NCBI GenBank assembly: GCA_016844955.1
Contig: JAERTH010000083.1
Location: 79,712 to 143,711, forward strand
Length of the DNA stretch: 64,000 nt
Source: Fidelibacterota bacterium
GTDB lineage: Bacteria > Fidelibacterota > UBA8477 > JABMPR01
Direction: 5' to 3'
Shown here: positions 18,401 through 27,029 of the stretch, piece by piece
How positions within the stretch are numbered: position 1 is the stretch's first letter
Layout of the letters: each line of letters begins with the position of its first letter
Translations under genes and position numbers: made by a program
Notes under the pieces: generated by a model
Databases searched by the model: none
The model's input: the letters and a program-made list of their open reading frames with translations, nothing else
What the model was told of the DNA's origin: nothing

Positions 18401-19260
18401 GTGAATCCAAAGCTTATGGTGAGAACAATGTGTAAGGTGAGAACCAAAAATATGGCATATGCGAAGGGCTTATGGATTACATGCCACCAATGAAACACCG
18501 TGCTAACCGCTTCAAGAACAACCAACCGTTGGCTCATAATTATCTGCTTTTCAATGGTTGCTTTAAAAAAGCTCAGGTCCATCGGTCCTGCACCATATTT
18601 TACTTCGAACTCCAACAATACTTGTTTGACCTGGTGGCGACGCCTCATATCAAAAATTACGAGGTGATAAAGGGCAGAGAGTGTACTTCTGTTGCCCAAT
18701 TGGGGAGTCAATTGCTGGAGTCGGTTTATATCCTCTGAAGCAATTCCAAATTCCATCTGGAGTGATCTCAATTTTTCAGCTTTCTCAGTATTCATCTGCT
18801 TCATGCTCATTTCATGTCCATCCCGACGGCGGGGAATGTGTCCGTAAAGGTAGCGTCCTACAATTCCGCTAAGCATCACCGCGATCATGGCCCAATACAT
18901 GACCCCGATGAGCCCTTCGAACTTGAAGGCGGCGTGATAAGCAGCCAGCAGGGGGGCAGCAATGCCGAACCACATATGATACTTAAGCCACTGGCTGAGT
19001 CGACCGATTCCCCGCAGGCGATTCCAATGTTTACGGATGATATAAAGCCACAACATGAACATGAATAAGGCTGCCAGAAATCCAATACCATGTCCAATCA
19101 GACCCGATGGACTGTAGAGATCATCGAGCTCTGACAGTAGATAACGTTCTGCAACGGGGGTCTTCAGATAATTCAAGGTGAGGGAAGAATAAAATATTAA
19201 TAAACCCACGGTCACGAGAGATACAAATATGAGTATATAGTTGTGACTATTTCTTTTCAT
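18388..19260 (-). CDS. 5-TM His-rich membrane subunit, b-type-cytochrome-like
   Basis: 290 residues and first gene of the six-gene operon. Hydrophobic segments are near 9-29, 53-75, 96-112, 116-139 and 265-286, with a long charged loop of about 145-250. Histidines sit in or beside the helices (H57, H95, H109, H257, H260, H263, H277). Such residues could ligate b haems, by analogy with membrane di-haem subunits that couple quinones to electron-transfer partners. I do not recognise a named family with certainty. Overlap with the Fe-S flavoprotein gene and position at the head of the multihaem operon argue for an inner-membrane electron-transfer role. Confidence 0.75.
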   Translation of the reverse strand: MKRNSHNYILIFVSLVTVGLLIFYSSLTLNYLKTPVAERYLLSELDDLYSPSGLIGHGIGFLAALFMFMLWLYIIRKHWNRLRGIGRLSQWLKYHMWFGIAAPLLAAYHAAFKFEGLIGVMYWAMIAVMLSGIVGRYLYGHIPRRRDGHEMSMKQMNTEKAEKLRSLQMEFGIASEDINRLQQLTPQLGNRSTLSALYHLVIFDMRRRHQVKQVLLEFEVKYGAGPMDLSFFKATIEKQIIMSQRLVVLEAVSTVFHWWHVIHKPFAYAIFLVLTLHIVLTISFGFTWIF

Positions 19261-19418
19261 GTCCCCTGCTTGTATGCACTGTGTTAATATTCGTTGGAAT
19301 ATATACGAAAAAGTACTTTCCTAACGCATATAATATGCATTTCAATCAAGCATGTGATATGATACAGATCATTCCAGATAAACGAAATTACCTGATCAAG
19401 GTGGTTAGGTGATTGATG
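19261..19418 (-). promoter_or_regulatory. Leader region of the multihaem operon with inverted repeat
   Basis: This 158-nt AT-rich gap separates the kinase stop from the first operon gene. It holds a perfect inverted repeat GCATAT-A-ATATGC at 19326-19338, about 65 nt upstream of the start codon. Its minus-strand reading includes TATTAT, a possible -10 element, but no well-spaced -35 was found. The repeat may be an operator; the regulator is unknown. Confidence 0.35.
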
Positions 19419-20765
19419 TTAAACGATTAAAGTGATGTCCAGGTCATGTGACGGAACTGAAAGGCAATCCTCGATACTTGGAAAAGTAATCCTATACGTC
19501 AACCCGTGATCTGATTGCTCCTCAATTTTGCCCTGCAGTTGTTCTTCAAGCAGAATGTTGATGAGATGTGTACCCAACGTCCGTTTCGTCTGTTGTTCTG
19601 CTGGCATACCCGGGCCATTGTCTCCAATCAGCAGCGAGATATCCCCATCAGCTAGCTCTGTGAGAGCCACTCTAATTGTGAGCTGCTGACCATCCTGCCG
19701 GGCATGTTTGAATGAGTTGGTGAGAATTTCATTGATAACAAGACCCAGTGGGATGGCTTGATCTAGTCCAAGCTCAATGGGAACAAGATCCGAGTCAATC
19801 TTGATCTCCTCTGGCGAAAGCGTAAAACTCTCGGTTAATTGCTGCACCAGATCCATGATGTAGCTTCCCAAGTCGAGGACCGCTATATTTTTACTTTTGT
19901 ACAAACGTTCATGAACCCGGGTCATTGAGTGAATACGCCGTTCGACTGACTCAAAGATTTCGAGTATGTTGTCCTTCGTGGCATACATCCTCTGGAGATT
20001 CAACAGGGAGGCAATCACATTCATGTTGTTCTTGGTGCGATGATGGACCTCTTTGAGGAGAATCTCTTTTTCGCGCAACGCGCTTTCAGCAAGTCCCACT
20101 TTTTCAGCCAGCTCATGTGTCCGCAGCTCAACCGTAGTCTGAAGAGAACGGTTGATTTTACTGATCTCATTACGGTATCGTTCTGCAATAAGTTCAAACA
20201 TGTAGGCCGTCATGCAGATCGCTATATACCCACCGAGCATACTATACTCAAATTGCGGGTCATAGGTTCTGAAGATGTCGATTCGTTCACCTGATATCAT
20301 AACAATCACAATTGGTATGAGAAGCAGCAGAGATGCTATCCCACCATTCCTTGATCCCAGTAGATATACCGCCAGACCCGGAAAGGTAAAGTACCACAAG
20401 TAGCCAAAGTCATCTACTCCCTGAAACATATACAACGTTGATTCCAGAAGACCGAAAATTGCCAGGATCAGCATGATATTCCAGGTTCGTAATCCTGAAT
20501 TATGGATGAAAACAAGGTTTAGAACAAGTGCAATAGTTGCCAGCATGTCAAGTACAATACGATAAATGTTTTCCTGCATAACTGCAAGAAGGGTGTAGTA
20601 TGTCAGAACGAGGATAGCCAGCCAGATGAGCCAGGTGGCGACTATCTGACGACGCTTCTCAAGCGAATCCACATCCATGGTTAAAAACCAGGGAAAAAGT
20701 TTCTGAAGTCGAGGAAATTTGGAATCTGTTTTATTTAATGCTGAGAGCACTATTTCTCCATTCAT
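19419..20765 (-). CDS. Membrane sensor histidine kinase (HisKA_2 type)
   Basis: 448 residues. About six hydrophobic segments fill residues 42-195. A coiled-coil linker follows, then the dimerisation/phosphorylation box KEVHHRTKNNMNVIASLL (His 241/242), typical of the HisKA_2/HWE class, then a HATPase domain with N-box NEILTNSFKH and G-box DNGPGMP. The sensor is entirely membrane-embedded, so the stimulus may be in or near the membrane. No response regulator is next to it. It is the gene immediately upstream of, and co-directional with, the multihaem operon, so control of electron-transfer genes is possible. A decayed copy of its C-terminus lies at 9691-9897. GGAGGT occurs 14 nt before the ATG, longer than ideal. 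Confidence 0.9.
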   Translation of the reverse strand: MNGEIVLSALNKTDSKFPRLQKLFPWFLTMDVDSLEKRRQIVATWLIWLAILVLTYYTLLAVMQENIYRIVLDMLATIALVLNLVFIHNSGLRTWNIMLILAIFGLLESTLYMFQGVDDFGYLWYFTFPGLAVYLLGSRNGGIASLLLLIPIVIVMISGERIDIFRTYDPQFEYSMLGGYIAICMTAYMFELIAERYRNEISKINRSLQTTVELRTHELAEKVGLAESALREKEILLKEVHHRTKNNMNVIASLLNLQRMYATKDNILEIFESVERRIHSMTRVHERLYKSKNIAVLDLGSYIMDLVQQLTESFTLSPEEIKIDSDLVPIELGLDQAIPLGLVINEILTNSFKHARQDGQQLTIRVALTELADGDISLLIGDNGPGMPAEQQTKRTLGTHLINILLEEQLQGKIEEQSDHGLTYRITFPSIEDCLSVPSHDLDITLIV

Positions 20766-20927
20766 GGCAATTTAATGCGACCTCCGCAAAGTCGACCAGT
20801 ATAGGAAGTACTGCATTCACATAAAATGCTCCATTTCCTGATAGTGTTCTGGGAAAACCCTATATTCATCCTTCCAAAAATGTGAATACAGGTGATATTG
20901 ACTTGACCTGTTCGGAATGGAAGGCAT

Positions 20928-21773
20928 ATGAAACCAATACGCATTATGATGACTCTCAATCTAATACTTCTGCTTTGTGGGTTTTCCCAGGCAGGCCAGA
21001 TTGAATGGTTGCCAAAAGACTCTAGCTACCCGCTGCCAATATTTGATCCAAAAGCCGCTGTCCAAAGCCTCAGTATGCTGGATTACAATGTAGAAGGCGC
21101 AGACAAAAATGTTGCCTACGTCCCGGTGACCCTGAGCATGCGCCAACAATTTGTCCGCATTGAACAGCCCAATAACCAGATGCTGGAATTGGGGATGAGT
21201 TTTTCCGTATTCAGCCAGTGGTCTATTGTAGATGTAGGGGAGGCATTCATGGGAGGAGTGCAGAATACGGACTATCGAATCTCAGGGGTTGGTACCTATC
21301 GCTGGAATCTATCTACTTTTTTGCGCATGAGTCTATTTCATCAGTCATCCCATCTCGGTGATGACTATATCATCCGCAATGAAATTACCAAAGCCACTTT
21401 GCGTACCTTGAATTATGAACAACTCGACCTGAGTATTACAAAACTCTTTAGCACCTGGCAGATCTATATGGGAGGGGGGTATAACGTCAGCCCTCACACA
21501 GTCAGAGGCCGAGGCACTTTCCAGTTGGGAATCGAATATACAAGACCTCTGAATATGAGAATGGCACTTAAAACGGGTGCAAATCTGACCCTGCATGAAC
21601 AGAATGAATATACCCCGAACTTAAGAGGTGGTCTGGGAGTGGAGGTCGGTCGGAATACCCCTACACCATTCGTCATCATGTTTTCAGCTTATAAAGGTCA
21701 CCTTCCCTATAGCACGCTAGAATACCAGAAAGTCCAACTGTTGGGACTCAGCCTCATCATTCCTATCAAATGA
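20928..21773 (+). CDS. Outer-membrane protein, DUF1207-like
   Basis: 281 residues with a signal peptide (about 1-22, ending FSQA). The rest shows alternating beta strands, and the central FHQSSHLGDDY motif resembles the SSHLGDE motif that I associate with DUF1207 proteins, a family of uncharacterised outer-membrane proteins. The C-terminus LSLIIPIK is strand-like but does not end in Phe. Preceded by GGAATGGAAGG a few bases before the ATG. Divergent from the kinase and followed 25 nt later by the transglutaminase lipoprotein, with which it probably forms an operon. Confidence 0.7.
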   Translation: MKPIRIMMTLNLILLLCGFSQAGQIEWLPKDSSYPLPIFDPKAAVQSLSMLDYNVEGADKNVAYVPVTLSMRQQFVRIEQPNNQMLELGMSFSVFSQWSIVDVGEAFMGGVQNTDYRISGVGTYRWNLSTFLRMSLFHQSSHLGDDYIIRNEITKATLRTLNYEQLDLSITKLFSTWQIYMGGGYNVSPHTVRGRGTFQLGIEYTRPLNMRMALKTGANLTLHEQNEYTPNLRGGLGVEVGRNTPTPFVIMFSAYKGHLPYSTLEYQKVQLLGLSLIIPIK

Positions 21774-21798
21774 TTAATAATATAGAGGGTTATGCCCC

Positions 21799-22998
21799 AT
21801 GAAATTGTTTCATAAATTTGCCATGTCGCTCCTGGGAGGCATGGGACTCCTCCTCCTCATGAGTGTGACGAGTTGTAGCCATTCCAGAATGAAACCTATA
21901 CCTGAGGAACAACTCCTCCTGGAACAATTCAGACAAAAAGCAGGGAGTGAATTTACACAGGTGCGCCTGGTCTCAGGCGAGTTCACACTTGAGGTCACAG
22001 ACATCCAGGCTTTGGACCAGGATTCACTCATCACGGATAACCGCCGGTCAGGCATACCGGATTCAACCCTGCCCTCCCTTCATATCTGGAGTGCTGATCT
22101 TGCTGAATATCCAACACAATTCCCATTGCATGCAACCCGAATACAGCCAGAGTCTGATTCAGTGTTTTTTGATATTGAATATGGGAATCGGATCCTATAC
22201 TGGAACCTCTCGCCATCCCGGAATATCGACTCAATCCGCATCACTCGATCCTTTCAATATGTTACCTTCGATTATCGACCAGATATCGATCCGCTGGCCG
22301 AGCATCAGAACTGGCACTCCATACCACCTGAGATTATTGAGCAGTATACACGACCCGAACTGTTCCTGGAACAGGATGCTGCGCTGGTTGATACAGTATT
22401 TGCTTTGCTCCAGGAAATTCCTGATCCTGTGAGTCAGGCCAGGCGACTCTATGACTGGGTCCAATCTTCATTAACCTATATCTATCCACCGGAAGCCAGA
22501 GGCGTACGGAATGCCCTGAGCACCAGGGCGGGGGATTGTGGACAATACTCAGCACTTTTTATTACCATGGCCCGCATCGCTGGCATTCCAGCACGACAGC
22601 AATCAGGCTTTAATTTTTATGCCGGCAACACCGGTGCCCATGTATGGTCTGAAATCTATCTCCCGGTCAAAGGCTGGGTGCCTGTAGATGCCACCCGTGA
22701 GGATGGCTTTCTTCATCTGGACAATGGCCGACTTATAACCTCCCAGGGCTTGAATATTCCCCTTGAGAATGCACCGGAATGGGCCACTTTCAACAACTCG
22801 GAAGTGCAGAACGGGAAGACCGATTTTCATGCAAATGTTCACCCTGGTTTCCAGTGGGGTTACAGCCTCGTATTCCACCAAAAGAGCCGTGATCCGCTCT
22901 GTGGAGTTGGACTGAGACCAAATCTAAGCGGAGCGGCTCCAAACTGTGATCAGACAGGCATTGAAACCCCCAGTCTGACTCCATTCATAACAATCTGA
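21799..22998 (+). CDS. Transglutaminase-like lipoprotein
   Basis: 399 residues. The signal peptide ends in a lipobox, VTSC with Cys 26, so the protein is likely lipid-anchored. The C-terminal half is a transglutaminase-like (papain-fold) domain with the catalytic triad visible: Cys 247 in GDCGQYSALF, His 281 in GAHVWSEIY, and Asp 297 in PVDAT. Bacterial members act as proteases or peptide ligases on envelope substrates; the substrate here is unknown. It follows the DUF1207-like gene by 25 nt, and an independent promoter for yicC starts right after it. Confidence 0.85.
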   Translation: MKLFHKFAMSLLGGMGLLLLMSVTSCSHSRMKPIPEEQLLLEQFRQKAGSEFTQVRLVSGEFTLEVTDIQALDQDSLITDNRRSGIPDSTLPSLHIWSADLAEYPTQFPLHATRIQPESDSVFFDIEYGNRILYWNLSPSRNIDSIRITRSFQYVTFDYRPDIDPLAEHQNWHSIPPEIIEQYTRPELFLEQDAALVDTVFALLQEIPDPVSQARRLYDWVQSSLTYIYPPEARGVRNALSTRAGDCGQYSALFITMARIAGIPARQQSGFNFYAGNTGAHVWSEIYLPVKGWVPVDATREDGFLHLDNGRLITSQGLNIPLENAPEWATFNNSEVQNGKTDFHANVHPGFQWGYSLVFHQKSRDPLCGVGLRPNLSGAAPNCDQTGIETPSLTPFITI

Positions 22999-23028
22999 AA
23001 AAATATTGACCTAACTTCAATATATCTT

Positions 23029-23057
23029 TTGACATAGCTATGACCAAAAATTATACT
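23029..23057 (+). promoter_or_regulatory. Sigma-70-type promoter for yicC-gmk operon
   Basis: TTGACA at 23029-23034 and TATACT at 23052-23057 are separated by exactly 17 nt. The expected transcript start is about 15 nt upstream of the AGGAG ribosome-binding site (23068-23072), which is 7 nt from the yicC ATG. Confidence 0.75.
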
Positions 23058-23079
23058 ATGCGGCTTTAGGAGAAGACCT

Positions 23080-23967
23080 ATGTTAATAAGCATGACCGGC
23101 TATGGCCGGGCCGAACAAAAAATTGGTGATCTCAAGGTTGTGATTGAGCTGCGAGCGGTCAATAGCCGTTTTCTTGAATTCGTCCTGCGTTTACCCCGTG
23201 GTTATGAAAAAGTTGAAGACGGCGCCAGGACCCATCTGCAGTCATTATTGAGCCGTGGACGGGTTACGCTAACCATGAATCTGGGTACTGAACAATCCGC
23301 TATTGGCAAGCCCGTGCTGAATGAAAATTTACTCAAGCACTATCAACAAATTGCCAACAAAAGCGCCAGGATATTGGATCGTGAATCCGAGACACTTTCC
23401 ATGGCGGAATTGTTGCGCTTTCCCGATGTCATCACATTCTCCGCCGATGCCGAGGACCAGCAGGAATTTAATGCTGCTGTCATGGAGACTATCAAAGCAG
23501 CCTCCGTTCAACTACAGGAGATGCGACTTCGTGAAGGTGAACTGCTTGAAAAGGCCATTTCCGAGCAATTGGATAGCGTGGTTGAAATCACTACAAGAAT
23601 TCAGGCTGAGGATACAGGTCGTCTTGAGCTTATTGCAGAAAATATTCGTAAAAAAATCGCTGAATCTGGTGTTGATGGTGAATCTCAAATCGATGAGAAG
23701 CGTCTGGAACAGGAAGTTGTTCTCTGGAGTGACAAATTAGATATCGCTGAAGAATTGACCCGCATGGATGCCCATGTTCAGCACTTTCGTGAGCTCATGC
23801 GTGGGAACGGTGATGCTGGCAAGCGTTTGAACTTTTTACTCCAGGAAATGAATAGGGAAGCCAATACCATCGGCAGCAAAGCGAATTCCACACCTATAGG
23901 ACATGCTGTTGTCCAATTGAAAAATGAAATTGAGCGAATTAGAGAACAGGTGCAAAACATTCAATGA
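23080..23967 (+). CDS. yicC: YicC family endoribonuclease
   Basis: 295 residues, normal length for the family. It starts MLISMTGYGRAE, the hallmark N-terminus, followed by ELRAVNSRFLE and the C-terminal E.NREANTIGSK block typical of YicC/YloC. Known members are RNases linked to small-RNA turnover. AGGAG lies 7 nt before the ATG. Overlaps gmk by 4 nt, the widely conserved yicC-gmk-rpoZ order, here driven by a clear promoter. Confidence 0.95.
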   Translation: MLISMTGYGRAEQKIGDLKVVIELRAVNSRFLEFVLRLPRGYEKVEDGARTHLQSLLSRGRVTLTMNLGTEQSAIGKPVLNENLLKHYQQIANKSARILDRESETLSMAELLRFPDVITFSADAEDQQEFNAAVMETIKAASVQLQEMRLREGELLEKAISEQLDSVVEITTRIQAEDTGRLELIAENIRKKIAESGVDGESQIDEKRLEQEVVLWSDKLDIAEELTRMDAHVQHFRELMRGNGDAGKRLNFLLQEMNREANTIGSKANSTPIGHAVVQLKNEIERIREQVQNIQ

Positions 23968-24548
23968 CACCCAACCCTGGAAAATTGATAATTGTTGCCG
24001 GTCCTTCCGGTGCCGGAAAAGGAACTGTGGAAAATGCGGTTATGGAAAGATTCCCCGATATTGAATTCTCTGTATCAGTGACTACACGTCCCCGCAGAGA
24101 TTACGAAATTGAGGGCACGCACTACTTCTTCATAAGCAAACCTGAGTTTTTACAAAGAATTGAAAACGATGAGCTGGTTGAATGGCAGGAGGTCTATTCA
24201 AAAAATGGACACCTCTATGGCACCCTGCGATCCTATATCGATTCAGCCCTGGAAAAGGGTCAGCATCTACTCATCGACATTGATATCAAAGGGGGTATCA
24301 ATGTGAAGAAGGCCTATCCCGAGAATAGTGTTTCCATTTTTATAGAACCACCTTCATTGGAAGATTTGGAGAAACGCCTCATTCATAGAGGCACCGATAA
24401 TGAAGAGCAAATCAAAATCCGCTTGGAAAGAATGCCAGAAGAAATGAATCTTGGGCAACAATTTGACTACAAGATCGTTAACTCAGATCTAGACGATGCA
24501 GTTGACGCTTTTACTGAAATAATAAAACGAGATGTTTATCATCAATAA
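23964..24548 (+). CDS. gmk: Guanylate kinase
   Basis: 194 residues. P-loop GPSGAGKGT (about 13-21), then SVTTRPRR and the GMP-binding EGTHYFFIS segment. It converts GMP to GDP using ATP in the cytoplasm, for nucleotide synthesis and, indirectly, (p)ppGpp metabolism. Overlaps yicC by 4 nt and precedes rpoZ by 13 nt. Confidence 0.97.
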   Translation: MTPNPGKLIIVAGPSGAGKGTVENAVMERFPDIEFSVSVTTRPRRDYEIEGTHYFFISKPEFLQRIENDELVEWQEVYSKNGHLYGTLRSYIDSALEKGQHLLIDIDIKGGINVKKAYPENSVSIFIEPPSLEDLEKRLIHRGTDNEEQIKIRLERMPEEMNLGQQFDYKIVNSDLDDAVDAFTEIIKRDVYHQ

Positions 24549-24561
24549 AGGAGCACAATAA

Positions 24562-24909
24562 ATGGGTTTACAAACAGTACCATTCAGAAAAATCGAAGAA
24601 CATACCGAGGATATCTTTGAAGCTGTCACGGTTATTGCAAAACGCGCCCGTCAAATCATTGGCGATCGCTATGTAATCGAAGAAGAACGCCGTCGTGAGG
24701 AAGAAAATCTGGAAGAAATCAGTGGCGAAGATGAAATGGCTCCAGCCTATGAAGTTGACACTGAAATTGATCGTGATGCCTACGATTCAGTCGTTAAGCC
24801 AACAACTGTGGGTCTAACTGAGTTTCTTTCCGGTGAATTGGAGTGGGAAAAGCAGGCCATGTTTGAAGATTCAGCTGCTGAAGAAGCGGATACTGCTGAA
24901 GAAAAATAA
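24562..24909 (+). CDS. rpoZ: RNA polymerase omega subunit
   Basis: 115 residues. The N-terminal half has the omega-like pattern (FEAVTVIAKRARQI..R) that packs on the beta' subunit; the C-terminal half is strongly acidic and poorly conserved. GGAG lies 9 nt before the ATG. Position directly after gmk is the classic location of rpoZ, which supports a call that is weaker on sequence alone. Confidence 0.85.
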   Translation: MGLQTVPFRKIEEHTEDIFEAVTVIAKRARQIIGDRYVIEEERRREEENLEEISGEDEMAPAYEVDTEIDRDAYDSVVKPTTVGLTEFLSGELEWEKQAMFEDSAAEEADTAEEK

Positions 24910-24927
24910 GCAGTAGTCGCATTTCAC

Positions 24928-25620
24928 GTGGGCAACCAAGAAGATCAGATCAAGGCGTTTGTCAAAGAGGAGCTTGAAATCTTTGGCGGTCCCCTATACA
25001 TGCCTGAAGCAATTCAGGAAGCGGCTGAGGAGAAGACCCAATTGAGCTCAGAGATAAAATCCCTAAGTGATTTTAATGATGCAATCCAGAATTGCATGAA
25101 TTGTCCCCTGGGCAAAACCAGGACAAGCTTTGTCTTTGGTGCAGGCAATCCTGATGCAGATCTCATGTTTGTAGGTGAAGCCCCAGGTGAAAAAGAGGAT
25201 CTTGAAGGTGTCCCCTTTGTCGGCCGTGCCGGCAAACTGCTGGATGATATACTCAAGGCCATTGAGCTTTCCAGGGAAGATGTCTTTATCGCCAACGTTC
25301 TCAAGTGCAGGCCTCCCGACAATCGAGACCCAAACAAGGACGAGATTGAACAGTGCGAACCCTATTTGCTAAAGCAGATTGAATTGATTAAGCCCAAGCT
25401 CCTGGTGGCATTGGGACGTATTTCTGCCACCACACTGCTACGTACTAAGGATTCGCTCACCGCAATGCGAGGACAGGTCTTCGACTATCACGGGACGGAT
25501 ATGGTAGTTACCTATCATCCTGCCGCTCTGCTGAGAAATCCCAACTGGAAGCGCCCAGCCTGGGAGGATTTCAAAAAAATTCGAGCCATGTATAAAGAGA
25601 AGAGAGGGGAGTCGGCGTGA
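24928..25620 (+). CDS. Family 4 uracil-DNA glycosylase
   Basis: 230 residues from a GTG start. The four [4Fe-4S] ligands C56, C59, C127 and C143 are in the family-4 pattern, with motif [10 protein letters not shown] (83-91), [10 protein letters not shown], and the C-terminal YHPAALLRN motif. The enzyme removes uracil from DNA produced by cytosine deamination. The ribosome-binding site is weak. The stop overlaps the GTG start of dnaB, so the two are coupled. Confidence 0.95.
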   Translation: MGNQEDQIKAFVKEELEIFGGPLYMPEAIQEAAEEKTQLSSEIKSLSDFNDAIQNCMNCPLGKTRTSFVFGAGNPDADLMFVGEAPGEKEDLEGVPFVGRAGKLLDDILKAIELSREDVFIANVLKCRPPDNRDPNKDEIEQCEPYLLKQIELIKPKLLVALGRISATTLLRTKDSLTAMRGQVFDYHGTDMVVTYHPAALLRNPNWKRPAWEDFKKIRAMYKEKRGESA

Positions 25621-27029
25621 GTGAGACGAGTCAAAATTTGAGATTACCACCTCACAACGAAGAAGCTGAACAAAGTGTCATTGGCTCCATGATGCTTGAT
25701 CGCATGGCCCTTTCTTCTGCCATGGAATTTCTCGACCCTGAAAGCTTCTATCGCCCGGCCCATCAGAAAATATTTAACGCCATTATAAATCTTGACTCAC
25801 GTGGAGAACCCATAGACCAGATTTCAGTGGTGGATGAGCTCAAACGCAGTGGCGATCTCCAGGCAGCCGGTGGGGCTTATTACATCACCGAGCTCACGGA
25901 GAAAATTCCCTCCACAGCCAACGCCCGCTATTATGCCAAGCTGGTTATGGAAAGCTCTGCTCTACGTGCCCTTATTCAACTCTCTTCTGAGTTGTCTACC
26001 GAGGCTTATGAAACCCGTGAGCGGGTGGATGACCTTCTGGAAAAAGCAGAGAGCAAGATATTTGAACTCTCTGAGAAACGTTTTAAGACAGCTGATTTTG
26101 TACGCATGCGGACAGCGCTGGATGAAGCCTTTGCCCAGGCAGATAAGTTTCATGAGAATCCAGGTGGAATCAGGGGTGTTGCCTCTGGTTTTGATGCTCT
26201 GGATGATGTGACTTCGGGTTTTCAGAAATCAGATCTTATCATTATCGCAGCAAGACCTTCGATGGGGAAAACTGCTCTGGCTTTATCTTTGGCCAGAAAT
26301 GCCTCAGTCAAATTCGGTAGCAAAATCGGAATATTCTCGCTTGAGATGTCAAACTATCAGTTGGCCATGCGATTGCTATGTAGTGAAGCAAAAGTTGATG
26401 CCCACCTCGTCAGAACGGGCCGATTACCGTCTAACCTCTGGCCTCGCCTGAGTACAGCGGCGGGAAACCTGGCCGAAGCGGAAATCTATCTGGATGATTC
26501 AGCCTCGTTGAATATCTCAGAATTACGTGCCAAAGCCCGGCGCTTGAAAGCGGATAGAGGGGTAGACCTCCTTATTGTGGATTATTTGCAGCTCCTCCAG
26601 GGTTCAGGTCGCGTTGAATCTCGACAACAGGAAATCAGTCAGATATCCCGTTCTTTTAAAATGCTGGCCAAGGAATTAGATCTGCCCATTTTAGCCCTCT
26701 CTCAGCTATCACGTGCTGTGGAAACCCGGGGAGGTGACAAGCGCCCCATCCTTTCAGATCTACGTGAATCTGGATCCATTGAGCAGGATGCCGATATCGT
26801 AATGTTCATCTACCGCCCGGAGAAATATGGCGTTTTGGATGATGATGGAAATACACAGGAAGGTATTGCCGAACTCATCATTGCTAAACAACGTAACGGT
26901 CCGACTGGAACCGTGAGACTCAGTTTTATCGACAAATTCGCCTCATTTGAGAATCTGGCGGCTTATACACCTTCTGCACAGTCACCACAATCGGCACCTG
27001 CAGGTGGAGGCAATTCCGACCCCTTCTAA
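25617..27029 (+). CDS. dnaB: Replicative DNA helicase DnaB
   Basis: 470 residues, GTG start overlapping the UDG stop (GTGA) with GAGAGGGGAG upstream. N-terminal DnaB domain (PPHNEEAEQSVIGSMM), linker, then RecA-like ATPase with Walker A RPSMGKT near 212-218, Walker B DLLIVDYLQLL, and the arginine-finger region RQQEISQISRSFK. Unwinds the fork as a hexamer. No intein, standard length. Its TAA overlaps the relA/spoT ATG by one base. Confidence 0.97.
   Translation: MSETSQNLRLPPHNEEAEQSVIGSMMLDRMALSSAMEFLDPESFYRPAHQKIFNAIINLDSRGEPIDQISVVDELKRSGDLQAAGGAYYITELTEKIPSTANARYYAKLVMESSALRALIQLSSELSTEAYETRERVDDLLEKAESKIFELSEKRFKTADFVRMRTALDEAFAQADKFHENPGGIRGVASGFDALDDVTSGFQKSDLIIIAARPSMGKTALALSLARNASVKFGSKIGIFSLEMSNYQLAMRLLCSEAKVDAHLVRTGRLPSNLWPRLSTAAGNLAEAEIYLDDSASLNISELRAKARRLKADRGVDLLIVDYLQLLQGSGRVESRQQEISQISRSFKMLAKELDLPILALSQLSRAVETRGGDKRPILSDLRESGSIEQDADIVMFIYRPEKYGVLDDDGNTQEGIAELIIAKQRNGPTGTVRLSFIDKFASFENLAAYTPSAQSPQSAPAGGGNSDPF

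Noticed and set aside
19353..19371. CRP/FNR-like site TGTGATATGATACAGATCA before the electron-transfer operon
   Set aside because: The second half does not match TCACA or ATCAA at the required spacing.
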